Below the pieces are notes generated by a model, which saw nothing but the letters and a program-made list of their open reading frames with translations, was not told where the DNA came from and ran no database searches. The translations under genes and the position numbers were made by a program. From NCBI RefSeq assembly GCF_026891035.1, contig NZ_JAPTGG010000004.1, positions 212,617 through 276,616 of the forward strand: a stretch of DNA of 64,000 nucleotides, read 5' to 3'. Position 1 is the stretch's first letter; each line of letters begins with the position of its first letter. The DNA is from Dasania phycosphaerae. GTDB lineage: Bacteria; Pseudomonadota; Gammaproteobacteria; Pseudomonadales; Dasaniaceae. Positions 1 through 8,158 of the stretch are shown piece after piece.

Positions 1-93
1 GGTTTTTTACATCAAGCCGTAGCCGCCCGCTGCGAGCGCGTTATTTTTACCGCCGCCGGTTTACCCTTAGTAATGAAAGGCCCAGCACTCTAA
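1..93 (+). CDS. cobU: Adenosylcobinamide kinase/guanylyltransferase, C-terminal end only
   Basis: The window opens inside a reading frame that ends in TAA at 91-93. The last 30 residues include the run RVIFTAAGLPLVMKG, which matches the usual C-terminus of CobU/CobP, the enzyme that phosphorylates adenosylcobinamide and transfers GMP to it. The next gene, cobT, starts 25 bases later on the same strand, the usual order in a nucleotide-loop assembly operon. Only the tail is visible, so the P-loop and catalytic residues cannot be checked. Confidence 0.7.
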   Translation, partial: GFLHQAVAARCERVIFTAAGLPLVMKGPAL

Positions 94-118
94 CGGCAAC
101 TCAAGCCTAGGAATAAAA

Positions 119-1153
119 ATGGATTGGTTTTTACAGCAAGCAAAAGTTCCCTCGGATATACATCGCGCTGCCGCAACTCAGCACCAAAGCCAACTCACTA
201 AACCGGCGGGCTCACTAGGGCAATTGGAAACCTTGGCCATTACCCTAGCCAGCCTGCAAGGTAGCCACCACCCACAATTAAAAAATATACATATACATAT
301 TTTTGCCGCCGATCACGGCATAGCGGCTGAAAATGTCTCGGCCTTTCCGCAGGCGGTGACCGCACAAATGGTGCAAAACTTTTCCAGCGGTGGCGCTGCT
401 ATTGCTGTTATCGCACAAACACTGAACGCCGATTTAGCCATTAGTAATGTAGGCACAGTACAAGCGCTACCCGAATTGCCCAAAGTATTGGACCAGCGCA
501 TAGCCGCAGGCACCGCCAACTTTGCGCACGGCCCCGCCATGCAATCAGCGCAATTATTAGCGGCACTGGAAGTGGGCAGAAACAGCGTAAGCCGCCAGCA
601 AGACCTGTGGCTGGGTGGTGAAATGGGCATAGCCAACACCAGCTCGGCCACCGCTTTGGCCTGCGCGCTATTACAAGTTAATGCCCAGCAATTAGTGGGG
701 CCGGGCACCGGCATAGACGCAGCAGCGCAACAACATAAGGCACAAGTGATTAATGCCGCCTTAGCTCTGCATAAAGCCAACAGCAACAGCCCCTTAAATA
801 ATTTACAAAACTTAGGCGGCTTAGAAATTGCCGCCTTAGTGGGCGGCTATATACGCGCCGCGCAACTAGGCGTGCCTGCTTTGGTAGACGGCTTTATCTG
901 CACCGTAGCCGCCGCCTATGCCATAGCGATTAATCCCAGTGTTAAGCCTTGGCTGCTACTCAGCCATCAATCAGCGGAACCCGGCCAGCAAGCTTTATTT
1001 GAAGGCTTTGCCTACCCGCCCCTAATCAATATGGGCATGCGTTTAGGTGAAGGCAGCGGCGCGGCAGTGTGCCTGCCCCTGCTAAAACTGGCCTGTGACT
1101 TACACAATAATATGGCCACCTTTGCCGACGCTGGCGTGGCCAATAAAGACTAG
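119..1153 (+). CDS. cobT: Nicotinate-nucleotide--dimethylbenzimidazole phosphoribosyltransferase
   Basis: CobT activates the lower ligand: it moves phosphoribose from nicotinate mononucleotide to 5,6-dimethylbenzimidazole, giving alpha-ribazole phosphate. The 344-residue protein has the family length. It carries the N-terminal KPAGSLGQLE segment, the FAADHGI motif near residues 62-68 and the C-terminal RLGEGSGAA motif, whose Glu (about residue 311) matches the catalytic Glu of the Salmonella enzyme. It lies between cobU and cobC with gaps of 25 and 2 bases, so the plus-strand genes are very likely co-transcribed. Its substrate would come from BluB, encoded on the opposite strand. Confidence 0.95.
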   Translation: MDWFLQQAKVPSDIHRAAATQHQSQLTKPAGSLGQLETLAITLASLQGSHHPQLKNIHIHIFAADHGIAAENVSAFPQAVTAQMVQNFSSGGAAIAVIAQTLNADLAISNVGTVQALPELPKVLDQRIAAGTANFAHGPAMQSAQLLAALEVGRNSVSRQQDLWLGGEMGIANTSSATALACALLQVNAQQLVGPGTGIDAAAQQHKAQVINAALALHKANSNSPLNNLQNLGGLEIAALVGGYIRAAQLGVPALVDGFICTVAAAYAIAINPSVKPWLLLSHQSAEPGQQALFEGFAYPPLINMGMRLGEGSGAAVCLPLLKLACDLHNNMATFADAGVANKD

Positions 1154-1155
1154 CC

Positions 1156-1797
1156 ATGACCCAAACTTGCGTCACCACTATAGATTTATTGCGTCACGGC
1201 GAGTGTGAGGGCGGCTTGATTTTTCGCGGCCATACCGACTCGCCTTTAAGCGACTTAGGCTGGCAGCAAATGCAGCAGGCCATAGCGGCCTACCCCCAGC
1301 CAGCAACACACTGGCAACAGATTATTAGCTCACCCTTACAGCGTTGCAGCGCCTTTGCCCTACAGCTTAGCCAAAACCATAACGCCGCTTTATTACTAAA
1401 GCCGGGCTTGCAAGAAATCAGTTTTGGCGACTGGGACGGCTGTTTAACCGAGCAAGTACAGCAACAACAGCCCACAGCCGTGAGCAACTTTTGGCAAAAC
1501 CCCGCTAAACATACCCCACCCAATGGCGAGCCATTAACCGCCTTTCAACAACGGGTAGTGCATAGCTGGCAGAAATTAGTGGAACAACATCGCGGTGAGC
1601 ATAGCTTAGTGGTTAGCCACGGCGGGGTGATACGTATAATCCTGGCGCATATCTTACAAATGCCGCTGCGGCCGCTGTCGTATTTGTCGGTGCCCCATGC
1701 CTGCCTTAGCCAGATAAAAATTTTTCAGCAAGCGGGCTCGCCCGACTGGCCGCAATTAATTTTTCATCAACCGCTTGCTCAACAACATAATAGTTGA
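1156..1797 (+). CDS. cobC: Alpha-ribazole phosphatase-like histidine phosphatase
   Basis: This 213-residue protein belongs to the histidine phosphatase superfamily. The LLRHGE motif places the phospho-accepting His at residue 14, the second catalytic His lies in VVSHGG (about residue 155), and an Arg in SSPLQRC (about 63) completes the pocket. The family includes phosphoglycerate mutases, but the position between cobT and cobS supports removal of the phosphate from alpha-ribazole phosphate or adenosylcobalamin phosphate. The start lies 2 bases after cobT, and the stop overlaps the possible TTG start of cobS. Confidence 0.86.
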   Translation: MTQTCVTTIDLLRHGECEGGLIFRGHTDSPLSDLGWQQMQQAIAAYPQPATHWQQIISSPLQRCSAFALQLSQNHNAALLLKPGLQEISFGDWDGCLTEQVQQQQPTAVSNFWQNPAKHTPPNGEPLTAFQQRVVHSWQKLVEQHRGEHSLVVSHGGVIRIILAHILQMPLRPLSYLSVPHACLSQIKIFQQAGSPDWPQLIFHQPLAQQHNS

Positions 1798-2552
1798 AAA
1801 ACCCCATGCCTAAATTATCACTGCGCCCACTAATTACCGCCTTTATGTTTTTAACCCGGCTACCCATGCCGGTGTTAAAAGATTTTCAGCCGCAGGATTC
1901 TGGCCGTGCCTTAGCCTATTTTCCGGTAGTGGGTTTAGCCATAGGCTTGCTGATGCTATTAATCGCGCAGCTTATCCCTATGCCGCCCCTAGTATTAGCG
2001 GCGGTGCTGTTAACGTTTTGGGTTTTTATTACTGGTGGTTTGCATATAGATGGCTTGGCCGACAGCGCCGATGGTTGGCTGGGTGGCACCGGCGACAAAG
2101 AGCGCAGCCTGGAAATCATGAAAGACCCACGCTGCGGCAGTGCCGCGCTAATGGCGGTAGGCTGCCTACTCATCATTAAATTTTCCGCCCTAGCCAGTTT
2201 GCTAGAGCAAGGCCAGCTTGTCGCACTACTACTGGCACCACTGATAGGCCGCTGCGTGCCGTTGATTTTATTTTTAACTACACCCTATGTACGCAAAGAT
2301 GGCCTAGCGCAGCACTTTATTACTTACTCTTCAAAACCAGCTATCGCTGCGGTGCTGCTTGCTATGTTATTACTGTGCTTTATTAGTTTAAGCCTAACTA
2401 CGGCGCTGATTGTGTTAAGCAGCTGCGCTATTGTTTTGCTAGGTTTACGCTATTTAATGATGGATAGACTGCAGGGCAATACCGGCGACACCACCGGTGC
2501 CGCGGTAGAAATTATTGAAGCCACCGTACTAATGGCCTTGTGTATTAGTTAA
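1794..2552 (+). CDS. cobS: Adenosylcobinamide-GDP ribazoletransferase (cobalamin synthase)
   Basis: CobS is an inner-membrane enzyme that joins adenosylcobinamide-GDP to alpha-ribazole (phosphate), the last step of coenzyme B12 assembly. The sequence has LTRLPMP near the start, the acidic signature DGLADSADGW (about 86-95), IMKDPRCGSAA and several hydrophobic helices, typical of the family at about 250 residues. The frame can start at TTG 1794, overlapping the cobC stop, or at ATG 1806, which gives 248 residues; translational coupling favours the first but the choice is open. The last 8 bases overlap the convergent universal stress gene. Confidence 0.93.
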   Translation: MKNPMPKLSLRPLITAFMFLTRLPMPVLKDFQPQDSGRALAYFPVVGLAIGLLMLLIAQLIPMPPLVLAAVLLTFWVFITGGLHIDGLADSADGWLGGTGDKERSLEIMKDPRCGSAALMAVGCLLIIKFSALASLLEQGQLVALLLAPLIGRCVPLILFLTTPYVRKDGLAQHFITYSSKPAIAAVLLAMLLLCFISLSLTTALIVLSSCAIVLLGLRYLMMDRLQGNTGDTTGAAVEIIEATVLMALCIS

Positions 2553-3429
2553 TTGTGAGCACATCTTGAAACTGTAGATTATTCAACACTCGCTCTGAGG
2601 TATGGCCACGTATACTGTCCATCACCCCTTTTCTGGCCATAGTGCCTATCACCACAACATCGGCCGCTATGGCGGCAGCAGTCTCGGCGATAACTGATTC
2701 AGGCGAGCCTTTTTTGACATGCACATTGGCGGTATCCACACCGGCCTCACGCACTAGCTCACCTCTATCGGGATAATGCATGGAGTCTTGATAGGCATTA
2801 ACCACATGAAACTCTGCTTTATATTGCTTAGCCATTTGTTTACCTACGGCCAGTATGCGACGGTTTAAAATTTTATGCTGTTCATCTGTAGCTTGCATAT
2901 TTACGGCTGCCAATATACTTTCGCGCCTGCCCGAAGCGCCGCCGCGCACTAGCATTACGGGCCGCTTAGCCTGTCGCAATAACTGCCATTTAGAGTCTGC
3001 TAAAAAAATATTGCGCGACACATTGCTGTGATCCGTCATTACAATTAAATCAGCCTTAATACGTTTGGCGGCATCTAACATACCCTGTTGCCATTGCTCA
3101 GCCCAGTACAATTCCGTTTCGCAGTGTAGGCCTTGCGCCTCCACCGATTGCACTAGTTTATTTAACGAGGCTAAGGAGGGGTAAATATTGTCATTAGCCG
3201 GATTAATTTTGCTGGCATTAACATCTACCGCAATAAATAAATGCAGGCGTGGTTTTTTATTGCGCAGGCTAGCATTGACTATCACCCGCTCTAACGCAGG
3301 GTGAAAATTTCGGCTGGGGTCAACCGCCACTAATATCACTTCACTTACTTTTACGGCGGTATTTATCACTGCGCTAGCCATAGGGGCATTGTCTATCACT
3401 GTAGTATCCATAACTTTTCCATCCATCAC
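2545..3429 (-). CDS. Tandem universal stress protein (UspA family)
   Basis: This 294-residue protein has two Usp domains in tandem. The first (about 28-160) ends with VIVMTDHSN and RPVMLVRGG. The second (about 165-294) ends with VVVIGTMARKG and a G-x9-(H/G)-T-S-E-R-V nucleotide-binding loop. Such UspE-like tandem proteins bind ATP and help cells survive starvation or oxidative stress. It is convergent with cobS (8-base overlap) and lies downstream of cobB on the same strand, separated by 91 bases, so it may have its own promoter. Nothing links it to cobalamin metabolism except position. Confidence 0.9.
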   Translation of the reverse strand: MMDGKVMDTTVIDNAPMASAVINTAVKVSEVILVAVDPSRNFHPALERVIVNASLRNKKPRLHLFIAVDVNASKINPANDNIYPSLASLNKLVQSVEAQGLHCETELYWAEQWQQGMLDAAKRIKADLIVMTDHSNVSRNIFLADSKWQLLRQAKRPVMLVRGGASGRRESILAAVNMQATDEQHKILNRRILAVGKQMAKQYKAEFHVVNAYQDSMHYPDRGELVREAGVDTANVHVKKGSPESVIAETAAAIAADVVVIGTMARKGVMDSIRGHTSERVLNNLQFQDVLTIN

Positions 3430-3520
3430 TGCTTAGGTTCATAGGCAAAGCTTTTAGTAAGCCTGCCAATTAATTTCTGCAGTGATAATAAGAAAGTTTT
3501 ATGTCAGTTTTATGAATACA

Positions 3521-4840
3521 CTAGCCAACGGGCTTAAATAAGCGCGCAATCGCCGTGGGGTTAGAGGGGAAAAATAAATGCAGGTAACTGGCAGTTAAAC
3601 TGCCCTCTCTATAAATCGCCTCACCCGGTGCTGGGTGGTTAGCACGGCGGCCAAAGCTCATAGCCTCAGGGGTGCCCTGGCTGGCCGAACGATGATGCGC
3701 GTGGCCGCGCAACTCACCTTCTGGCAAAGCGGCCGTTTGCATACCCTGGCAACCGCCTCTTGCTTTCATTACGCCCTGCCCTGCCAACAAACCCGCCATG
3801 TTATAGCTTTCGCCCGCCAAGGTTTGTAAAGACTGCAACACATACAGCAGGCCACCGCATTCGGCTAAGATAGGTTTATGCTGGCGGTGAAAATCATTAA
3901 CAGACTGCAATAAGCTATGATTATCCGCTAAAGTTTGCGCGTGCAACTCGGGATAGCCGCCGGGCAACCACAGCGCATCAGCGGCAGGTATGACGCTATC
4001 ACTCAGCGGCGAGAAATAACGCAACTCAGCACCCATATCGATGAGCAACTGTATATTGGCTTGGTAGATAAAACTAAACGCCACATCTTTTGCTACTGCT
4101 ATGCGCAGGTTTTTAAGTAAGGCTGGTAACGGTGCTAGTGGCTGCTCAAAAAAAGTAACCGGCGCTAAGCCCGCAATAAAATCTGCTATGCCTGTTGCGA
4201 CTAACACATCGGCGCCAGCCTCTAATAAGCCTTCAAGCTCGGTGTTTATTTCCTGCGCCTGCACTAAGCCCAAATGCCTTTCCGGTAGTTTTATCTGCTC
4301 GCTGTTAGCCAGGCAAGCCACTAAAGGTAAGTCATTCGGCAAGGTTTGCTCAATTAATTCTCTGTGGCGGTTAGAGGCACAGTGATTGGCCATTAAGCCC
4401 ACTACCTGTACATCGTCGCGGTAATTGGCCAAGCCCATAGCCAGCACCGCAGCGGTTTGTGCTTTGGCTTTAACATCCATTACTATCACCATGGGTATAT
4501 TAAAGCGTGCTGCCAAATCGGCACTGCTGGGCTGGCCATCAAACATGCCCATGGCCCCTTCAATAATAATTAAATCGGCAGTTTGTGCTGCCAAAAATAA
4601 TTGCTGCTGACACCAGTCCTCCCCCGCCATCCACATATCCAGTTGTACTACCGGTTGCCTTGAGGCTAGCTGTAATATTTGTGGATCTAGATAATCGGGG
4701 CCGGTTTTAAATACGCGTACTCTTTTGCCTTGGCGGCTTAATAAACGTGCCAAGGCTGCAGTGATAGTCGTCTTACCCTCGCCCGAAGCGGGTGCGGTAA
4801 TAAACAGGGCGGGGCATAGTGCACTTGCTGGCGATAACAT
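3521..4840 (-). CDS. cobB: Cobyrinate a,c-diamide synthase
   Basis: CobB/CbiA uses glutamine and ATP to amidate the a and c carboxylates of cobyrinic acid. The N-terminal part has the dethiobiotin-synthetase-like P-loop APASGEGKTT and KTGPDYLDP; the C-terminal part is a glutamine amidotransferase with the nucleophile Cys in ILAECGGLLYVL and a His in SYLHLFFPSNP. I chose ATG 4840, 7 bases after the cobO stop. A longer frame runs upstream to 4963, but it overlaps cobO and its extra residues do not look like the family. It is the last cobalamin gene of the minus-strand unit. Length from this start is 439 residues. Confidence 0.92.
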   Translation of the reverse strand: MLSPASALCPALFITAPASGEGKTTITAALARLLSRQGKRVRVFKTGPDYLDPQILQLASRQPVVQLDMWMAGEDWCQQQLFLAAQTADLIIIEGAMGMFDGQPSSADLAARFNIPMVIVMDVKAKAQTAAVLAMGLANYRDDVQVVGLMANHCASNRHRELIEQTLPNDLPLVACLANSEQIKLPERHLGLVQAQEINTELEGLLEAGADVLVATGIADFIAGLAPVTFFEQPLAPLPALLKNLRIAVAKDVAFSFIYQANIQLLIDMGAELRYFSPLSDSVIPAADALWLPGGYPELHAQTLADNHSLLQSVNDFHRQHKPILAECGGLLYVLQSLQTLAGESYNMAGLLAGQGVMKARGGCQGMQTAALPEGELRGHAHHRSASQGTPEAMSFGRRANHPAPGEAIYREGSLTASYLHLFFPSNPTAIARLFKPVG

Positions 4841-4847
4841 AAGGGCT

Positions 4848-5456
4848 TTAGTAATCCACACCCTGACGCGCTTTGATACCTGCCTTGAAAGCGTGTTTGA
4901 TTTCTTTAACTTCCGATACGGTATCCATTGCCTCTTGCAATTTAGCACCGCCACCGCGGCCACTTACTACCACGCTCTGTTCTACCGGGCGGTTTTTAAT
5001 GGCGTTAATCACCATATCCTCGTCCAAGTATTTATAGGCGATCATATAGGTAAGCTCATCTAACACCACTAAATCGTAGCTGGGGTCTTTTAACATGGGC
5101 TCTACTACCGCCCAGGTTTTTTCTGCAGCTTCTATATCGGCGGTTCTGTCTTGGGTATTCCAAGTAAAGCCGGTGCCCATTTGGTAAAAATCCACTTGCG
5201 GGCAGTGTTCTTTTAAATACATTTCTTCGCCGGACAGCTGCTGGCCTTTGATAAATTGCACCACACCAATTTTATGGCCATAACCCAGGGCGCGCATAAT
5301 CATGCCAAAAGAGGAGCTGGATTTACCCTTGCCATTACCGGTTAATAAAATGGCAACACCACGCTCTGTAGAGGCCTGCTCTATACGGGCATCGACTTTT
5401 TCTTTTTGCTTTTCCATAGAGGCTTTGTGTTTTTGGTTTTTCTTGTCGTCACTCAT
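4848..5456 (-). CDS. cobO: Corrinoid adenosyltransferase (CobO/BtuR type)
   Basis: This enzyme adds the 5'-deoxyadenosyl group from ATP to cob(I)alamin or related corrinoids. The P-loop GNGKGKSSSS is unusual in polarity and typical of the BtuR/CobO family. VVLDELTYMIAYKYL and VVSGRGGGAKL (the latter resembling the family VTGR motif) also fit. The start at ATG 5456 is set by the strong upstream Shine-Dalgarno AGGAG at 5462-5466; a longer in-frame extension to 5504 lies in repeat DNA and is unlikely. The N-terminus (MSDDKKNQKHK) is charged, as is usual. Length is 202 residues. Confidence 0.95.
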   Translation of the reverse strand: MSDDKKNQKHKASMEKQKEKVDARIEQASTERGVAILLTGNGKGKSSSSFGMIMRALGYGHKIGVVQFIKGQQLSGEEMYLKEHCPQVDFYQMGTGFTWNTQDRTADIEAAEKTWAVVEPMLKDPSYDLVVLDELTYMIAYKYLDEDMVINAIKNRPVEQSVVVSGRGGGAKLQEAMDTVSEVKEIKHAFKAGIKARQGVDY

Positions 5457-5477
5457 ATTTTTCTCCTGTTGTACTGT

Positions 5478-5577
5478 TATGGATACCGGCGTGCCCCAGG
5501 GCACCCTCTCTTTCTGTGCAATTCACCTTGCACCCCAGTGTGGCATGCTGTCATGCCGGGCCACGACCCGGCATCCA
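5478..5577. repeat. Composite palindromic repeat, left flank of the GIY-YIG gene
   Basis: The segment starts with TATGGATACCGGC (5478-5490) and ends with a 28-base element at 5550-5577. Within that element GCCGGG and CCCGGC are inverted around a CCACGA loop, and it runs from GTCATG to CATCCA. Both parts recur in the same order and orientation at 5910-5976, on the far side of the GIY-YIG gene. The 28-base element is related to the repeats at 54,059-54,376, 56,051-56,123 and 61,441-61,780. Confidence 0.85.
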
Positions 5578-5580
5578 CCA

Positions 5581-5874
5581 TCACTCTATAATTTCATACC
5601 AAAGATCATTCCACTCTGGATTATTTTTTTCTATTAACTCTATCTTCCAACTGCGACGCCAATTCTTTAATTGTTTCTCTCTAGCTATCGCAGCGGTAAT
5701 GCAATCCGTCAGTTCAAAATACACCAGCTTATGCACTTGGTATTTTTTAGTAAAGCCATCCGCCTCATTATTGCGGTGTTGCAAAATGCGCTGTATTAAG
5801 TGACCGGTTACACCTATATATAAAGTACCATTCCTTTTGCTGGCCAGTATGTAAACTGCTGCTTGCTTAGCCAT
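5581..5874 (-). CDS. GIY-YIG nuclease family protein
   Basis: This small single-domain protein (97 residues from ATG 5874) has the GIY-YIG core: AAVYILAS for the first strand, GTLYIGVTGHLIQRILQH for the YIG and Arg helix, and a Glu-containing AIAREKQLKNWRR. It belongs to the short bacterial UPF0213/YhbQ-like group, whose biological role is poorly known. ATG 5874 is preceded by AAGGAG, which is better placed than the upstream ATG at 5901. The gene is flanked by direct copies of a palindromic repeat and interrupts the otherwise tight cobQ-cobO order, so it looks like an inserted cassette. Confidence 0.86.
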   Translation of the reverse strand: MAKQAAVYILASKRNGTLYIGVTGHLIQRILQHRNNEADGFTKKYQVHKLVYFELTDCITAAIAREKQLKNWRRSWKIELIEKNNPEWNDLWYEIIE

Positions 5875-5909
5875 CCTTGGCTCCTTGCTATTTCTATTCA
5901 TGTGCTCTG

Positions 5910-5976
5910 TATGGATACCGGCATACGCCGGTATGACGTAGCGTCAGTGTCATGCCGGGCCACGACCCGGCATCCA
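5910..5976. repeat. Composite palindromic repeat, right flank of the GIY-YIG gene
   Basis: TATGGATACCGGC at 5910-5922 is followed by a short inverted ACCGGCATACGCCGGT. The element at 5949-5976 is identical over 28 bases to 5550-5577. The two flanks are direct repeats about 400 bases apart that bracket the GIY-YIG gene. Confidence 0.85.
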
Positions 5977-5984
5977 TTCCTTTT

Positions 5985-6012
5985 CTAGAGACTAACCACT
6001 AGCAACTAGAGA
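5985..6012 (-). repeat. AGTCNNN heptad array at the cobQ 3' end
   Basis: Read on the minus strand the bases fall into 7-base units AGTCTCT, AGTTGCT, AGTGGTT, AGTCTCT. The first unit supplies the cobQ stop codon: codons TAC AGT CTC TAG. The same heptad type occurs at many gene ends in this window. Confidence 0.8.
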
Positions 6013-7475
6013 CTGTATCCCAAGCCCTTATACAACTTATCCCAATCCATACTCTCATCTACCGCATCGGCTAAGCGATTTATTTCTCGCTCTTTTAAGG
6101 CGGCATAATCAAACTGTTCAACCTGCGCTAAACCCGCCCATTGCAATAAATCCTGCAGTGCAGCCTCGCTATCAAACAGGCCATGTAAATAAGTGCCCAG
6201 CACTTGTTCAGTGCGCACGCCCTCGGGGCGGCCATTTATGCTTAGCATGGGTTCACCGGTCAGCTTGCTAACCCCTGCATGAATTTCGTAACCCTGCACT
6301 TGGGCACCGGTCCATAGTTTCGCCTGCACATTCACCAACTGTTTTTCAGGGTATAAGCGAGTGCTAACAGCTAAATAATCAAAGCCCTGCACTGAATCTA
6401 TATTGCCTTCTATACCGTCGGGGTCTTCTATGGTTTTACCCAGCATTTGAAAACCGCCGCATATGCCTATGACCTTGCCACCGTAGCGCAGGTGTTTTTG
6501 TAAGGCCTGCTCCCAGCCGTTATCCCGCAGCCATTGCAAATCGGCGCATACGCTTTTTGAACCGGGCAGCACAATTAAATCGGCAGCGGGTATGTTTTGA
6601 TTCGGCCCTATAAACTCAAATTCAACCTGCGGGTGCAAGCGCAGGGCGTCAAAGTCGGTGTGATTACTAATACGTGGCAGGGCGGGTACGATGACCTTAA
6701 TGCTATTGTCTAACTCGGCTGGCATATTGGCCGTAAGCGCATCTTCGGCCTCTAAATGAAAACCCTGCAGGTAAGGCACCACCGCCAACACCGGCTTGCC
6801 GGTGCGCTGCTCTAACCAATCCAAGCCCGATTGTAATAAAGCGATATCGCCGCGAAAGCGATTAATCACAAAGCCCACCACGCGCTGCTGTTCGGACTCG
6901 CTTAATAATTCCAAAGTGCCTACTAGGTGAGCAAACACACCGCCTTTATCGATATCGGCAATAATAATAACGGGGCAATCTACCGCTTCGGCAAAACCCA
7001 TATTGGCTATATCTCTATCGCGCAAATTTATTTCGGCGGGGCTGCCGGCACCTTCAACCACTATCAACTCATACGCTTTACTGAGGCGCAGATGCGATTC
7101 TAATACTGCCGCCATCGCCGTAGTTTTATAGTGATGATATTGCTGGGCCTGCATTTGTGATATGGCTTTGCCGTGGATAATGACTTGCGCGCCTATATCG
7201 GTAGTGGGTTTTAATAATACCGGGTTCAAGTCGGTATGGGGTGCCACCCCTGCCGCCTGCGCCTGCACCGCTTGCGCGCGGCCTATTTCGCCACCATCTT
7301 CGGTAACGGCAGAATTTAAGGCCATGTTTTGCGGTTTAAAAGGCGCAACTTTTTTGCCGCGGCGTTTAAAAATACGGCATAGTGCTGCCACCATTACGCT
7401 CTTGCCAGCATCAGAGGTAGTACCTTGCACCATTAAAGTGTTGGCGGCCCTAAAAGACTTTTTAGTTGCGCTCAT
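6006..7475 (-). CDS. cobQ: Cobyric acid synthase (amidates b, d, e and g side chains)
   Basis: CobQ performs four glutamine-dependent amidations of adenosylcobyrinate a,c-diamide to give adenosylcobyric acid. Visible motifs are the P-loop GTTSDAGKSV, VEGAGSPAEINL, the glutaminase nucleophile Cys in GICGGFQMLGKT and the His in LGTYLHGLFD. I chose ATG 7475, preceded by GGGGTGA; it overlaps the bluB stop by 14 bases and gives 489 residues, the family length. An upstream ATG at 7517 would add a basic, Ser-rich tail and a larger overlap. The stop codon lies inside a heptad repeat. Confidence 0.95.
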   Translation of the reverse strand: MSATKKSFRAANTLMVQGTTSDAGKSVMVAALCRIFKRRGKKVAPFKPQNMALNSAVTEDGGEIGRAQAVQAQAAGVAPHTDLNPVLLKPTTDIGAQVIIHGKAISQMQAQQYHHYKTTAMAAVLESHLRLSKAYELIVVEGAGSPAEINLRDRDIANMGFAEAVDCPVIIIADIDKGGVFAHLVGTLELLSESEQQRVVGFVINRFRGDIALLQSGLDWLEQRTGKPVLAVVPYLQGFHLEAEDALTANMPAELDNSIKVIVPALPRISNHTDFDALRLHPQVEFEFIGPNQNIPAADLIVLPGSKSVCADLQWLRDNGWEQALQKHLRYGGKVIGICGGFQMLGKTIEDPDGIEGNIDSVQGFDYLAVSTRLYPEKQLVNVQAKLWTGAQVQGYEIHAGVSKLTGEPMLSINGRPEGVRTEQVLGTYLHGLFDSEAALQDLLQWAGLAQVEQFDYAALKEREINRLADAVDESMDWDKLYKGLGYSL

Positions 7476-8157
7476 TGTCACCCCACTGCTGTTGCGCCTG
7501 CTGCGCTTTTTGCTCATCCCAACCGTTGTTCATAATATAGTGATTGAGATCGCCGCGCTGTGCCCACTGCTCTTGTTGCAACATGGGCTGCTGATAAAAC
7601 TCATCAACAGGACCTATGCATAAGATGGCTATGGCGGTGGCTTGCTCTGGTATTTGCAATAACTCGCTTACTTGCTGCGGCTCAAATAATGACACCCACC
7701 CCAAGCCTATGCCCTCGGCTCTGGCAGCCAGCCACATATTTTGTATAGCGCAGGCCGCCGAAGCCACATCCATTTCGGGTAGGGTTCTTCTGCCAAACAC
7801 ATGTTGCTCGCGTTTATCCATTAAGGTGACAACCACCACCTCGGAGCAATCTAATATGCCCTGCACTTTTAATTGTAAAAACGCCTGCTTCTTTTCACCT
7901 AATTGCTCAGCGGTGGTTAGGGTTTCCTGCTGTACTAGCTGATGCAATTGCTGACGCAGCTCTGGCTTTTGCACCCGTATAAAACGCCAGGGCTGCATAA
8001 AGCCCACACTGGGGGCCGCATGGGCCACGGTAAACAGGCGCTGCATTATGGCTTCGTCCATTGGTTGGCCATTAAAGTGGCGCATATCGCGGCGCTCAAA
8101 AATAGCTTTGTATACCGACTCGCGCATGGCCTCGGTAAAGGCTAAGGGCTGGCTCAT
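7462..8157 (-). CDS. bluB: 5,6-dimethylbenzimidazole synthase
   Basis: BluB cannibalises reduced FMN with oxygen to make 5,6-dimethylbenzimidazole, the lower ligand of B12. The 231-residue protein has the nitroreductase-like fold, with FERRDMRHFNGQPM near the N-terminus (flavin-binding Arg cluster), HAAPSVGFMQPWRFIRV, and the AEGIGLGWVSLFEP segment characteristic of BluB. Its presence implies aerobic ligand synthesis feeding CobT. It starts one base after the btuF stop and overlaps cobQ, so it is well inside the operon. Confidence 0.93.
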   Translation of the reverse strand: MSQPLAFTEAMRESVYKAIFERRDMRHFNGQPMDEAIMQRLFTVAHAAPSVGFMQPWRFIRVQKPELRQQLHQLVQQETLTTAEQLGEKKQAFLQLKVQGILDCSEVVVVTLMDKREQHVFGRRTLPEMDVASAACAIQNMWLAARAEGIGLGWVSLFEPQQVSELLQIPEQATAIAILCIGPVDEFYQQPMLQQEQWAQRGDLNHYIMNNGWDEQKAQQAQQQWGDNERN

Positions 8158-8158
8158 C

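Noticed and set aside
313..786. Long minus-strand open frame opposite cobT
   Set aside because: It lies wholly within cobT, has a Cys/Ala-rich shadow composition and no family features.
4840..4963. N-terminal extension of cobB
   Set aside because: It overlaps cobO and adds residues absent from the family; ATG 4840 gives the normal start.
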